Source of the DNA: Stenocarpella maydis
Lineage: Eukaryota; Ascomycota; Sordariomycetes; Diaporthales; Diaporthaceae
Direction: 5' to 3'
Assembly (NCBI GenBank): GCA_002270565.1
Contig: NQMI01000065.1
Location: forward strand, 128,921-192,920
Length of the DNA: 64,000 nt
Of this stretch, positions 1 to 10,415 are shown in pieces. The notes under the pieces were generated by a model that was not told the DNA's origin, ran no database searches, and saw nothing but the letters and a program-made list of their open reading frames with translations. Both the position numbers and the translations under genes were made by a program. The first letter of the stretch is position 1. The number at the start of each line of letters is the position of its first letter.

Positions 1-284
1 ATGTGGTTGCCTCGAACGAGGAGGCCTTTGCTCGCGGATGAGAACAGTCGCCACGAGGGTGCATGATGCCACCACAAGAAATCCCCCAGAGTATATCTGT
101 TGTGGCGGTACCAAAGCCTGGTAATATGAGAAGGCCGTCCAACGGGGCTCACCTCGCACTTCCTAGACCAACAGGACGCAGTCGTTCCCACCATGTCCAT
201 CCGCCCGACTGTCCTTGAACCCCTGCCTGTTGCTGGTGTCATGCAGCAACATAGCCCATCCGTGCATCACATATACACCCACAC

Positions 285-1156
285 TCACCGATACAGCAGC
301 CCCTCGACCATCTCCCCAATAGCCAGCGCGCTCGTCAGCCCGGGGCTCTCGATGCCAAGCAGGTTCACCCAGCCCTCGTACCCCGGCTCGCGCCTCACCA
401 CAAAGTCGCTGAACCCCCGCGGCGCAAGCTTGGGCCTGATGCCCGCGTAGTCGGGCGCCAGCGCGGCCGCGTCCAGGCCGGGGAGGTAGCTCCGGATGGC
501 CTCGGCGGCGGCGGCCAGGCGCGCGGGCCCGCCGGAGGGGGCCAGGTCGCCGGGCGAGCCGACCCACTCGACGTCCGGGCCGAAGCGCACCCGCCCCGCC
601 ATGTCGAGCGTGAGGTGCGTGCCCAGCCCGCCGGCGCCGGGCTCGGGCGCCGGGTAGACGAGCGTGCCGACGCGCGGCGCCGGCGCCCCCAGCACGAGAA
701 GTAGTTGCCCTTGGCGTAGTACGTCCGCAGCGGGCGCCGCCCCGGGCGCCACCACCGATGTTGTGCACGTCGCAGGCGCCCAGCCCCGCCGCGTTGACGA
801 GCACGTCGGCCGTGACGGCGCGGCCTCGCCCGCGCCGCGTCGCGCACCNNNNNNNNNNNNNNNNNNNNNNGGGGGGGGAGGGTGGCTTGGGACGGGGGGC
901 GTGCTGGCCAAGGTGTGCTGAACAGCGTCGCGGTGACCAGCCACCCAGCCACCCAGCCACCCAGCCATCCATCCATCCATCATGTCGCTTCCAACACAAA
1001 CCTGATAAATAGCCCTGCGAGACTCACCACATGTGCGAAATCAGCCCGTCTCGAAGCCGTGGTCGACAACAGCCGCCCATGCCCAGCGCTGCCGCCCGCC
1101 GTCCCAAGCAGCTGCTGGTGCACTGCGACCTGCCTTCTCGCCGCCCTCGAGAACAT
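285..1156 (-). CDS. L-2-hydroxyglutarate dehydrogenase-like FAD oxidoreductase, mitochondrial; broken by assembly gap
   Basis: Family role: FAD enzyme of the mitochondrion that oxidises L-2-hydroxyglutarate to 2-oxoglutarate (metabolite repair). Exon 1 (1156-1028) encodes 43 residues beginning MFSRAARRQ and containing RLLSTTASRRADFAHV, a typical mitochondrial presequence that stops just before the expected FAD-binding GxGxxG strand; the donor is GTGAGT. The C-terminal part lies in 848-285 and shows the family pieces in order: ADVLVNAAGLGA, YYAKGNYFS, GTLVYPAPEPG, GLGTHLTLD, GPDVEW, DYAGIRPKL and NLLGIESPGLTSALAIGEMV, ending LLYR-stop. These pieces sit in three different frames, with breaks near 745 and 695. 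The 22-N gap (849-870) lies where about 190 residues, including the FAD motif, should be. Other DAO-superfamily enzymes are possible, but the C-terminal signature fits this one best. The breaks look like sequencing indels in very GC-rich DNA. Confidence 0.72.
849..870. other. Assembly gap (22 N), under-sized
   Basis: A run of 22 undetermined bases. The coding sequence on either side lacks roughly 190 residues of the dehydrogenase, so the true missing DNA should be at least about 550 bases. Confidence 0.95.
937..983. repeat. Short tandem repeat, CCAGCCAC then CATC units
   Basis: Four CCAGCCAC-type units run into CATC units. The tract lies on the exon 1 side of the assembly gap, inside what should be the first intron of the dehydrogenase gene, and may have helped break the assembly. 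Confidence 0.85.
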
Positions 1157-1586
1157 CTTCTCTTTCTTTTCTCTCGCCCTCCTTTCCAAAGGGAGAAACC
1201 CCAGTTCAACCCTCCCCCCAGGTCTCTGAGATCTCTGTTGCGAAGCTCTGATGGTATCTTCTTTGGGCACGTCTCCAGGGTGGTAGCCAATATGAGATGG
1301 CGGGGATGGCGCAGTTGCAGACACCCACGCACGTCGAACTTGAGACGGAACACGACGAGGGGGCTACTGCTTCGCCACGAGCAGGTAACCTTCCTCCTAA
1401 CTGGTCAGCGTGAGGGGGGAAGTTGCCATAGACCTGAGTAGCTGGCACGACTTTCAAATAAGTGTCTATGGTCAGAAGGCGTGCGAGATCGGAGTGGCAG
1501 ATAACGGGCCTTGACCTCAACGAACCCGCGGTGCCATGAACGCCCTACAACGAGCAACATCTCCCTACCCACTTCTGAGGCACACA

Positions 1587-1625
<39 letters not shown>

Positions 1626-1935
1626 ATATTTATATATCATTGCAAAGAGTTTTGTAAACTCAACGCTGGCGGTTTACGGATATCCGCACAATGCACTTCC
1701 ATTTTCTTAGTCAACCCTAGGGTTTTTCCTACGCCGCATCCACACGTATCTCTATGTACCCTTGATCTGTATCCGTCAAAGCAAGCACAAGACCAACAGC
1801 GCCCGTGTATGCTGATGGAATGGTCAGGTATCTCAAAAAGCAAAACTTGTCCTAGCCGCCAATGCTTTCCGTGTTACCATGCACGACCCTTAACGCAGAT
1901 CCGCTCATACCTGGTGATATTCGAGTCCTTATTGC
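1157..1935. other. Intergenic: dehydrogenase promoter and cho2 3' flank
   Basis: No gene seen. The only notable element is a CA-dinucleotide microsatellite at 1581-1623. The stretch holds the upstream region of the minus-strand dehydrogenase and the 3' end of cho2. Confidence 0.7.
1581..1623. repeat. (CA)n microsatellite
   Basis: About 21 CA dinucleotides with a single interruption near the start. Confidence 0.95.
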
Positions 1936-4900
1936 TTACTCTTCGGGGAACTTGTCCGTCGTGGGCGTAGACGGCCCGTTGGAGTGACAAGACATGGAGT
2001 AGGGTGCCTGGAAGCCAAAGGTCAGTCTGGCCCAGCCCAAAAGCTCCACCTTGGGGGTGCATGATACGTACCAGAACCTGCTTGGCGTTACAAATCCGCC
2101 AGGCCAACCTCCTCACGTTCCCATCCGCAGGGACGACCGCTGGTGCAAACTCGATGCCAAACATGTTGCGGATCGCATACACCACCCGCTTGGCGTACTT
2201 GCTATCCCTCTGCACGTGGCTGCCAAACTGCTCGCTGACCGTGTTGGGGGCGATGTCGTTGTCGCGGTCCAGGCAGTTGCGCACGACGGGGAGGAGCGCC
2301 GCCTCGATCGCCTCCTCGTCCTCCTCGTCGCAGCGGCCGATGCCCACCTCGAACGGCTCGCTGACCGACATGACCTGGTGCGAGCCGTCGTGGTGGTAGC
2401 GGAACTCGAAGACGCCCTGGGTCCACCAGAGCTTGTCGCCTTCGAACACCATCTCGCCCGAGACGAGCTCCGAGCTGGCCACCGGCTCGTCCGTCTTGAC
2501 CACGCCGGTGCTGTAGCCTTCCCCGTAGGAATCGGGGCTCGTTGGGATCCAGCGGCCAAGAGACGGTACTTCAGTCACCTCGCGGGACCGGTTGTCCGTG
2601 ACCATGTAGAGCCCGACCCAGTCCTTCTTGCTGTGGTTTGCGGGTGCCGTCCACTTGACGCGGATAGGGGCACCGTACTCAAACACCTGCGTCTTGAAGT
2701 CCTTGTTCACGCGGGCCGTAAGGCTCTCCTTCCCCGTTGCCCTCTCGGCCACAGGGGTCACGGTGGAGGTGCCGGCGAGGGTCAACGAGTAGTCCTTGGG
2801 GTTGAGCCCGGCGAGGTCGGGCGAGATGCGTGTGATGGTCAGCCGGGCTGGGTACTTGTTGAATAGTGCAGTGGTGTCACGCGCAATGCTAGAGACACCA
2901 TTGGCAAGCATGGGCGCAGCATTGGTAATGACATCGTCCACGAAATGCCTGGTCTCGTCAAGTACCTTGTCCACGCTGGAGGACCAGCCCTTGACCGGGG
3001 GAGGAAGGGAGTTCTTGATAAACTTGGTGAGACCAGCCTCCTCCCGGAGATTCCCAGACCCATACACCTTGTGCATGTGGGGCCTCTCGACGAATTCAAT
3101 GTGTCCCATTGTCAGGATCTGGCTGACGAGCGCGAACAGCGCGATGGACCTGCTCCATGTAATCACCGCCGCGCCCCACAGACCAGCCAGTCCGATGATG
3201 CGCTCAGGGTTGTTGAGGAACCGGTAGATGGAGTTGTAGGTCAGCTTTGCCTTGTGGTCGAAGAAGAAGTCGCCGTAGAACCACCCAAACTCGCCCAGGG
3301 TGTCGTAGACGCTCACAAACGTCCAGATCTGCAGGGCGATGAGACTAATGCCCATGACATGTCGCAACAAAACCCAGCCGTGCATCCAGTCCTCGGGGAG
3401 GCTGTACATCTTCCAGCAGGCGGCACAAAAGGATGCCACGGAGAGAGTCATGCTGAAATGGTACAAACCTTTCCACTGGCGCCAGGCCTCTCCTGCGCTC
3501 TCACCGTACTTGACAAAGTGACGCGTGATCATCCCCTCCTTTGATTGCCGGCTCAGGAGGATGCCGATGCCCACACAAAACCACAACTTCCACAGAAGAG
3601 CGTGCAGGAAGAACAGCACCTGGTAAAGTGGTGTCGAGGGGGTGACAATTGCCAGCACCGCAATATAGACTGAAGCCACGATGACGGAGTAGTCGGTCGA
3701 GCGGAGGAGATCAATGTTCCGGAGGCCAAGGAGGTTGTGCACAGGAGCCAGGGCCTCTCTGGACGCATCGTCAACAGGCTCAGCCGGCATGTCCTGCACT
3801 GGATCCGACTTTGACCTCGGGGCCGGTGGGTTGTAAGTCTTGTCGATGTGCGGGTTCTCGACCACAACCAGGAAGACAAGCTGGGCCAAGTGCGCCGCAA
3901 TCGAGATGAACAAAACCTCATAACTGGCAGCCATGGCGGAGATACCGTAGTACCCGGCATAGCCAACTGTACCACCTGGAGTTAGCCATCACACAATTTT
4001 CAGAAGAGCACGCCCCACATGTCTGTGAGAAAATTACGGGTCGCGGTGGTCAGCCGCTGGGGCTGGCTGCCAGCAAACACAATAGGGTATCGATCGCACT
4101 GGAGTGCAAGTAGGGGACCGGGACCGGGCGTGCCCTCGGGAGGGCGGAGAGCGGATCGAGCGCTGGGGGGGTGCTTACTGCTGTACATGGGATGCGGAGC
4201 CATCTCAAAGACGCCGTCAAAGGTCAGCTCCTGGTCGACGAGGTAGAAGAAGTCACCCCAGTACCAGGCAAAGTCCTTCACTACTCGGTGGGCATCAAGC
4301 TTGACCCAGACGTTGAAGACGAACAGGGCGACGCCTACAGCCCAGCGGCCCAGGAAGACCGTGAGTGTCTCGCCCTCGGGGACGTGGGCGCAGACAATAG
4401 CGAAGAGGCAGTAAGACACAAAGTCACACATGAGGATCAGATCGACGAGGCGGCGGAAGACGAGCCAGGTATTGTACTCGAGCGGGGCGTCCTCGAACCT
4501 GTAGTCCTCGGGGATCTTGGCCTCGAGCTCCTTCTTGAGCAGGTTGTAGAGCCACGGCCTGGGCTGCTGTCCGGTGGCTGGGCTCACAAACAGCCTCCAG
4601 CGTTTGGCCCACGTCACCATCAGCTTACGGTTGGACTGTCCATTGAGCAGGATGCCGATGCCAATGTTGTACGAGGCCCTCCAGAAGATGAAGACGGCGG
4701 CCATGACGGGCTTCTTGAGCTCGGTGGGCAGGGCATAGGCGAGCAGGACGTGCAGGCCGAGGATGACAATGACAATGGCATCGGAGAGGTTCTTTGGCTC
4801 TCGCGGGTCAAAGAGCTGGCTGACCATGTCGTGAGTGGTGGGGACAACGAAGACTGTGGTGAGCAAGGGCAGGTCAGTGGTCAGCTCGAGAGACGGCCGT

Positions 4901-5114
4901 GGAGCGGATGTGCACAGCAGGGCGTACCGGTCCCATCTGGGGTGCGGCCATAGGTCTTGTTGGGCTTGCCATGGCCGGCGTCGCGACGGGGCGGCTCCTT
5001 TTCAAGAGGATGGTTAGAGGCCGGGTGCTCGGCTGACAGGACGGGTTGTGAGGTCACACCAGTTCGCTGGCGCAGGGAGCCGTCGCCGGCAGGGAGATTG
5101 GTAGCAGAGCTCAT
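1936..5114 (-). CDS. cho2: Phosphatidylethanolamine N-methyltransferase Cho2
   Basis: Catalyses the first SAM-dependent methylation of phosphatidylethanolamine on the way to phosphatidylcholine; an ER multi-pass membrane enzyme. Exons: 5114-4928, 4853-4179, 3975-2072, 2007-1936, giving 945 residues in one frame. Introns are 74, 203 and 64 nt (donors GTACGC, GTAAGC, GTACGT). The start [12 protein letters not shown] opens a short hydrophilic N-terminus. The two tandem methyltransferase halves show SAM-site motifs [16 protein letters not shown] (about residues 283-298) and [14 protein letters not shown] (about 542-555), followed by [12 protein letters not shown] (about 327) and [11 protein letters not shown] (about 583). 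The C-terminal third has a SKICH/Ig-like module with [20 protein letters not shown] and [15 protein letters not shown]. The last intron matters: only splicing it gives the family tail (CNAKQVLAPYSMS, ending KFPEE); reading through gives an unrelated tail. Length and motifs match fungal Cho2 closely. Confidence 0.95.
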
Positions 5115-6671
5115 CCTTGAGGTTGAAATCAAGGAATTCCAGTGAGGTTTCGATCGTTGAAGAAGGAAACAGAAGAGGGGGGGAGTTATTCCCCGTGGGC
5201 AATCATGAGAGGAGGAGGGTGGATGGTTTTTGTTTTGGTATGGATGAAGTACCGAGTGGTTTTGGGTTGCGCTGCGTTGGGAAGGAGGGAGGTGGGAAGT
5301 GGGCAGCCAGCCTGGACTACAGTATGTAGCTAAGGCTAGCTCGGTGTGTACTCCTCCGTACTAACAATACGATGACAGTGCGTCCCACAAGGGGGCCCGT
5401 TTGCCTGTCTGCCTGTGCTAGTACACCTCGCCTACCTGCCCTTGTAGCTTGGGCGGTTGGATGCGGCTTTCTCGGCATGGGGCTTGGCCGCATGTGCATT
5501 AGACATGCACGTCTTCCTCTCTCTCTGTGCGTCCCTCTCGAAATACAAGGGGGGAAAAGATAGAATGAGAACGACAACACATGAGAGTCATGAGAAGCAA
5601 ATTACGGAGTGCATGCACTATCTCGTCACTTCAAGCAGGGAGGCTCATCACCCACCCCATGCACGTTGGGGCAGCCTGCACCTGCATATGCCAACAGCCA
5701 TCCTTGTGTAGATGCTGCAACATGCACACATACTAAGTACACTAGTGTACATCAACACCGTTGCATCACATTAGACCATGGTTTAGTGTAGAGCCGGATT
5801 AACCCCTCACACAATGCACTCTTTCCTGTCGACGCCTTCCTCCCCCCGTGGGGGTATGGGGGTTTGTCTTAGATGATTCCTTTCGACTGAGACAAATACC
5901 CAAGACCCCGGGTCCAGGTTCATTTGGAGTAGTACTCCGTACATACATAGTGTAGGCGAGCGATATGCCGCAATCACGTCAGTGTCACATGCTAGTACAC
6001 TATTTCCTGCACGTTTTGTTTGGGGGGGGCCGGTACCTGTCAAAACTGCCCATGCATCCAAGGGCGCCGCCCAATGATAAACGGCCGGCCTGCAAATTTG
6101 CATCCGCACACCTGACCGAGCCCCACCCCTGGAATGCCCTAGAACATCCAAATAGTATTCATGATTCCCAAATGTCATCACTTGTTATCTGGGAGACTAT
6201 GCTGTCTGTATATCCTGCTGAAGCCGGAGGGTCAACCATTGGCTCTCCCGGACCGGGTGATCAATAGTGCGGCCTCCTGGAGCAAGCACACTCAGCCCTG
6301 ATGGGCAGGATGTTCCATGGCAAAACTTGGTTAGCAAATGCAGTGACCGCTGGGGATCTACATGCGGCAACCAGCTCGCCGGTAGAACGCTCGAGGCTCA
6401 ATCCCCCGACCGGCTAATTGATGCTAACATCACCCAAATCACAGCTCCCCTGGTAGTGACTACGGAGTATACTTGAATAGTAGCATATGCATGTACCTAG
6501 GTAAATAAAGGACTAACTACAATTTATTCATGGGTTTCCAGAAAAGCATGACCATCCAGGGTTCTAGTACCAGCATGGCTGGAGGTGACTGTAAGTAAAC
6601 AGAATCTCATCACTGTTGATAAGTACTGGGAGAGTGGCTTTTTTTTTTATTTTGTCTGCGCAATGGCTATG
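5115..6671. other. Intergenic: cho2 upstream region
   Basis: No convincing gene. The stretch is the 5' flank of cho2 and the 3' flank of the lactonase-like gene. It holds two copies of a recurrent 9-mer, TACTCCGTA at 5933-5941 and its reverse complement at 6461-6469 (see findings). Confidence 0.65.
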
Positions 6672-8078
6672 TTAGTCCATCCTATCAAGCCTCTCGCGAA
6701 TATTCTTAACATGCCATACACCCCCCTTCCCCACGATCCACATCTCATGCTCACCAAACGCCACGTTGACGGGGTCTTTGCCGCCTCCACCGACACGGAT
6801 CGAGCCAAGGGTCCACCCAGACTCCGGGTCAAGCACATCAACCACCTCGCCGCCGGCCCCGAAGACCCACCCGCCCCGGCTGACGCGCACCCCGTCGTAA
6901 AAGTACTGCATGGCGCGGCTGAGCAGCCTCTGGTTTGTCAGCAGGGGCAGGCGCCTCTCCCCTCCTCCTCCTCCTCCTCCTCCTCCCCCCGGCCCCACCG
7001 GCGAGCTCGAGACCGCAAAGTCCCACGCCCACAGGTCACGCTGCCCCAGGTTATTCCGCCGCGAAGGCCTCACCTCCGAGGCCCCCGTGTTTGCCAGGTA
7101 GAGCGTCTTGTCGTCGGGCGACAGGGACACGCCATTGGTGTTGCCGTTCAGGTAGGCCAGCTCCTTGATGCGCAGGGTGGTGGCGTTGACGAAGTAGAGC
7201 GTGGGCGGCGTAGGCTCTGAGTACGGGTTCAGGCCCCGTCCCTGCAGTTTCAGCATTTGTTAGAACCCACTCAAGACACCCGTCGAGTGGGACTGGTAAC
7301 TAAAACACATACCCAGCCGGATTTAGAATCGGTCAAGTAGTAGTTCCCCTCGCGGTCCAGCTCGAGGTCATTGAAGCTCATGAAGGGCCGCTCGTAGAAG
7401 TTGTTCAACACCGTCTTACGGTCCCAAGCCACGGGATCGATGGTAGCCAGGTATGCTGTCTCGTTTGCGCCCCCGTCTGTTACCACATGCAGCTGGCCAT
7501 TCTGGTATACGCAGCCGTGCACGTTAATGGTGGGTGGGTTTGTCCGGATCTTGGTCAGGTTGTTGGTCCGGACGTCCAGGATATATTGCCAGTCATGCGT
7601 GCCATTCAGCCCCCCGGGCGGCCCCCATTCTACAAAAAATAGCAGCGAATGCTCGGGGATGTAGCACGAGGCCTCGTGTACCTGGGACGGGAGCTCCTGG
7701 ATCTGCTCGACGGCAGCCTCAGGTCCGATTATATCGAAGAAGCGTTCGTCGTAAGCCACGAAGCTCGTCTGGTTGATGTGCTCGTTGCTAAGCCATGTCG
7801 CATCTCATGTCAGTAGCTGAGATGGCGAGTCTCGCGTGGGTGTATGGGACTACTAACATAGCGGCCACCCTTACATCCGACACTTCGGCGGCAGAAGGTG
7901 CCTCAAACACAGAGCGGTTGAAGCGTCCCGGTATCACGGCGAGCAGAGGATCCTGGTTAGAGACCCAAGCCCATCGATCCGTGTCGAAGCCGCCGGGTAC
8001 GGCATCGAGCTGAGCGAGCGCCGGAGCCGCGAGGCCGACGAGGAGACCCACGGGGGTGTTTACAAGCATCCTTTTCAT
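6672..8078 (-). CDS. Secreted SMP-30/gluconolactonase-like lactonohydrolase
   Basis: Predicted six-bladed beta-propeller hydrolase of the SMP-30/gluconolactonase/LRE-like family (sugar lactone or related ester hydrolysis), probably extracellular. Three exons: 8078-7858, 7787-7313, 7241-6672; introns are 70 nt (GTTAGT, branch CTGAC, TTAG) and 71 nt (GTATGT, GCAG). The product is 421 residues. A signal peptide is clear (MKRMLVNTPVGLLVGLAAPALAQ). Family-like stretches are HGCVYQNGQLHVVTDGG, SFNDLELDREGNYYLTDSKSGW, NGVSLSPDDKTLYLANTG and a C-terminal MWIVGKGGVWHV. The likely metal site lies in the NDL and NGVSLSPD segments. A glycine run of about ten residues is encoded by a CTC/GAG trinucleotide tract at 6959-6990, probably a surface loop. 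Several N-x-S/T sites fit secretion. The substrate cannot be told. The first intron is chosen because it restores the frame; its donor is less certain than the second. Confidence 0.85.
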
Positions 8079-8135
8079 TGCCGGAGGGATTGGTCAGGAC
8101 ATATTGCAGAATCGGCGGGTTACCGATGTGCAAAC

Positions 8136-8149
8136 ATATATATATATAC
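8136..8149 (-). promoter_or_regulatory. TATA-like element of the lactonase-like gene
   Basis: An ATATATATATATAC run about 60-70 bases upstream of the start codon at 8078, at a plausible core-promoter distance. Confidence 0.4.
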
Positions 8150-8457
8150 TTTCGTTGCCTCGGAGACTACTTTAACTTCACTCCCAGCCAACGACATATG
8201 CGGTGCATGCCAAGCCATTGCAGCGCATCATTATCGGTCCTACTCCACTAATAAAGGTGTATTTTTTCCAAGGAATTCCCCCACATGCCCAGCACAGCCA
8301 AGAATATATTTCCGGTGAACTGGCTACGAGCGGCAGCACATTCACAGGCAGGACCTGCGAACACATTCTCTACCCAGCTAGCATATTTATGAGAAATGAA
8401 GCTGGAAACTTCAATACTGAGCTAGTCTCGGCGGCGTGACTCCTGATAGCTGCTTCG

Positions 8458-8489
8458 CTAGACGGCCCACTATATGGTGGGCCGTCTAG
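8458..8489. repeat. Perfect 13-bp inverted repeat, hairpin-forming
   Basis: The left arm 8458-8470 and right arm 8477-8489 are exact complements (CTAGACGGCCCAC), separated by six bases. The right arm includes the stop codon (8486-8488) of the neighbouring minus-strand ORF. The rest of 8079-8457 shows no gene. Confidence 0.9.
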
Positions 8490-9094
8490 GTGCGTACCGT
8501 AGCAATAGCCTCAATGCATACTCGCACCATTAGGGTCCCTCGTGCGCTGTCAGACAAGCGGCTGGGGTCATGAAGCAGATTTCCGAGCAATTCGACATCC
8601 CGAGGGAGCCATAGCTTGGCCATCATGGTCAAGGCAAGGATGTGTTGCGCCGAGCGCCCGCAAGTACTGCACGTTTTCGCCGGCTGGTCTCCCAATAGAC
8701 TCAGTGATTTTCTGTTTGTCTTCTGGCCCTTGACAGGCCTCGTTTGGTTCTCCTCGTCTGCATCTATACTTATGCTTTGGTTGCGCTTGTTCCGTTGCCC
8801 TATATGATGGGATTCGCTAGGGGCCGTTCGGGGACGGAAAAGGGGACCGGAATGACGCCCTGGCTTCTTACCCACTCTATCACTAGCTGTGAGTGGGCTA
8901 GTGGACTGAGTTGTATCGGTATCGACATCCGCGATATCGAATTGTGCGTTACGCTTGTACTGCTCTGTCAGGTTACTGTATAGGACCTGGTAGCGCTCTC
9001 TCACAGCGGCAGTTTGTCCCACCAGAGACGTTGCTGAGGTTGATGCTTCACTCAGCGTATGCGAAGAGTTGGAGTTCAATGATGTGAAGGACAT
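8486..9094 (-). CDS. Hypothetical protein with a CxxC motif
   Basis: An uninterrupted 202-codon frame starting MSFTSLNSNSSHTLSEAS. I do not recognise the family. The first 150 residues are polar and Ser/Thr/Asn-rich with basic patches (KKPGRHSG, GQRNKRNQS). The last 60 carry KTCSTCGRSAQHILALTMMAKLW followed by an Arg/Leu-rich helix-like tail, so a small zinc-knuckle or a degraded domain is possible. A GTACGC donor-like site lies five codons before the stop, so a further exon cannot be excluded, but nothing coding-like follows. The stop sits in the hairpin at 8458-8489. The neighbourhood (a pseudogene and an AT-rich island) is decayed, so this may be a relic rather than a working gene. Confidence 0.4.
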   Translation of the reverse strand: MSFTSLNSNSSHTLSEASTSATSLVGQTAAVRERYQVLYSNLTEQYKRNAQFDIADVDTDTTQSTSPLTASDRVGKKPGRHSGPLFRPRTAPSESHHIGQRNKRNQSISIDADEENQTRPVKGQKTNRKSLSLLGDQPAKTCSTCGRSAQHILALTMMAKLWLPRDVELLGNLLHDPSRLSDSARGTLMVRVCIEAIATVRT

Positions 9095-10415
9095 GGCGGG
9101 GAGACCAGCAGTTAAATTTGGCGGTAAGTAAATTTATCGTAAATGCCGGACGGGCCGTTTTAATGCAGGCTCCTAGCGGTCGTGCCGGCCTTCTACCTTC
9201 CCCTATCCCATGGGACCCAGGGCGAAGCTGGTGGACATTTTGATTTCTAAGACACGAAGACTCAGACAGTGATAGGAGGATACACTATCTCACTCCTGTC
9301 TGTGCCGCAGCTTGGTGAGTTCCGAGAATATCTATGGCTGGTCATGGTTCAACAGCTATACCAGGATAAGAAGCATAACAGTGATGATATAGTAGTGGAA
9401 CGGCATGGCCAAGCAAGGTTATTAAGTGACAAGGGTGGCGTATCACGGGAGGACTGCGCGTTGAACAAGGCAGGTACTCTAGGCGGCATTAACAAGCCAT
9501 GTTGTGAGGGAGCGAGGATAGACCGCGGTGACGCCGACGTCTTCCCTGTGGCGCCCTTCGGCCACTGCGGTTGGTTGTCCAAGTGGATGAAATCTGGGTG
9601 TGTACCGCATGACTGACCAAGCCGCTTCCTTCGTGATGTGGTCTGCATGGCAGCATAATCGCGATAGGTATTCTCGCCGACCGAAGGCGTAGTTGGTGAC
9701 GTGCTCGAAGGACTTGGCCTTGCGCTCAGATGGCAGCTCCCGCTACGCCTTGGAGTTTGTCCTTTGCCACATCCTTGGCTCGTATGCCAACCATATCACC
9801 CATGTCTGAGTCTAATGGTCTCAATCCAGGGTAATAGATCCCTTGCTAAGGACAGGCTCCATATCTTCCAACTTTGGTAATCCCCCCCCCCCCCAAATCT
9901 GCCATACTCCCCTCCAGGAGGCCGCCTTCAGAGCGCCTGGGGGGAATTTTTAAACTAAGGCAATCCGATCAATAATGAGGAACTTACTCTTAGTTACAGA
10001 TGCTTGCATGTATAGAGCATCGGGCTGTCTCAGAGGAAAACATTGGGTTGGTAGAGCGCTGGTTTTCCACTTTTGTTTCTTATATAAAACTGTGGCCAAT
10101 GACAGTTAAGCTGTGGTGTGGATGGTGATTGGCTCGAAAGGAACGAATGTGAAGCCGTGCAAGCTCGGGCCTAATAAGGCGCTTGGACCACATCTCAGTG
10201 GCTAGGAGTCACTTCACACTCTAACCTCTTCTGATCTCCCCACTTCCAGTGCGCCGAGACACGCTTCACATGACGACGGTGTGCGCGTAATGGTTGGCCA
10301 ACGTGGATTGTTGCCTGCGTTGCGGGACCTCACACTGCACTGAGCGAGATCCTCACCCGACGTTGCGTCGCCATATAAATTCATCCATCTCCCTTCCAAC
10401 TTCCTTTACGTCGCC
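9095..10415. other. Intergenic, no gene supported
   Basis: Low-coding stretch between the orphan ORF and the DUF7924 pseudogene. It contains a C-run near 9885 and a tRNA-like fragment at 10035-10069 (see findings). Confidence 0.6.

Noticed and set aside
937..983. Evenly spaced short repeats that might suggest CRISPR
   Set aside because: Directly adjacent 8-base and 4-base tandem units without spacers, in a eukaryotic genome; simple tandem repeat.
2051..2866. A 271-codon plus-strand open frame inside cho2
   Set aside because: Antisense shadow of the cho2 third exon; no domain, and rich in Arg/His/Val as expected from reverse-reading.
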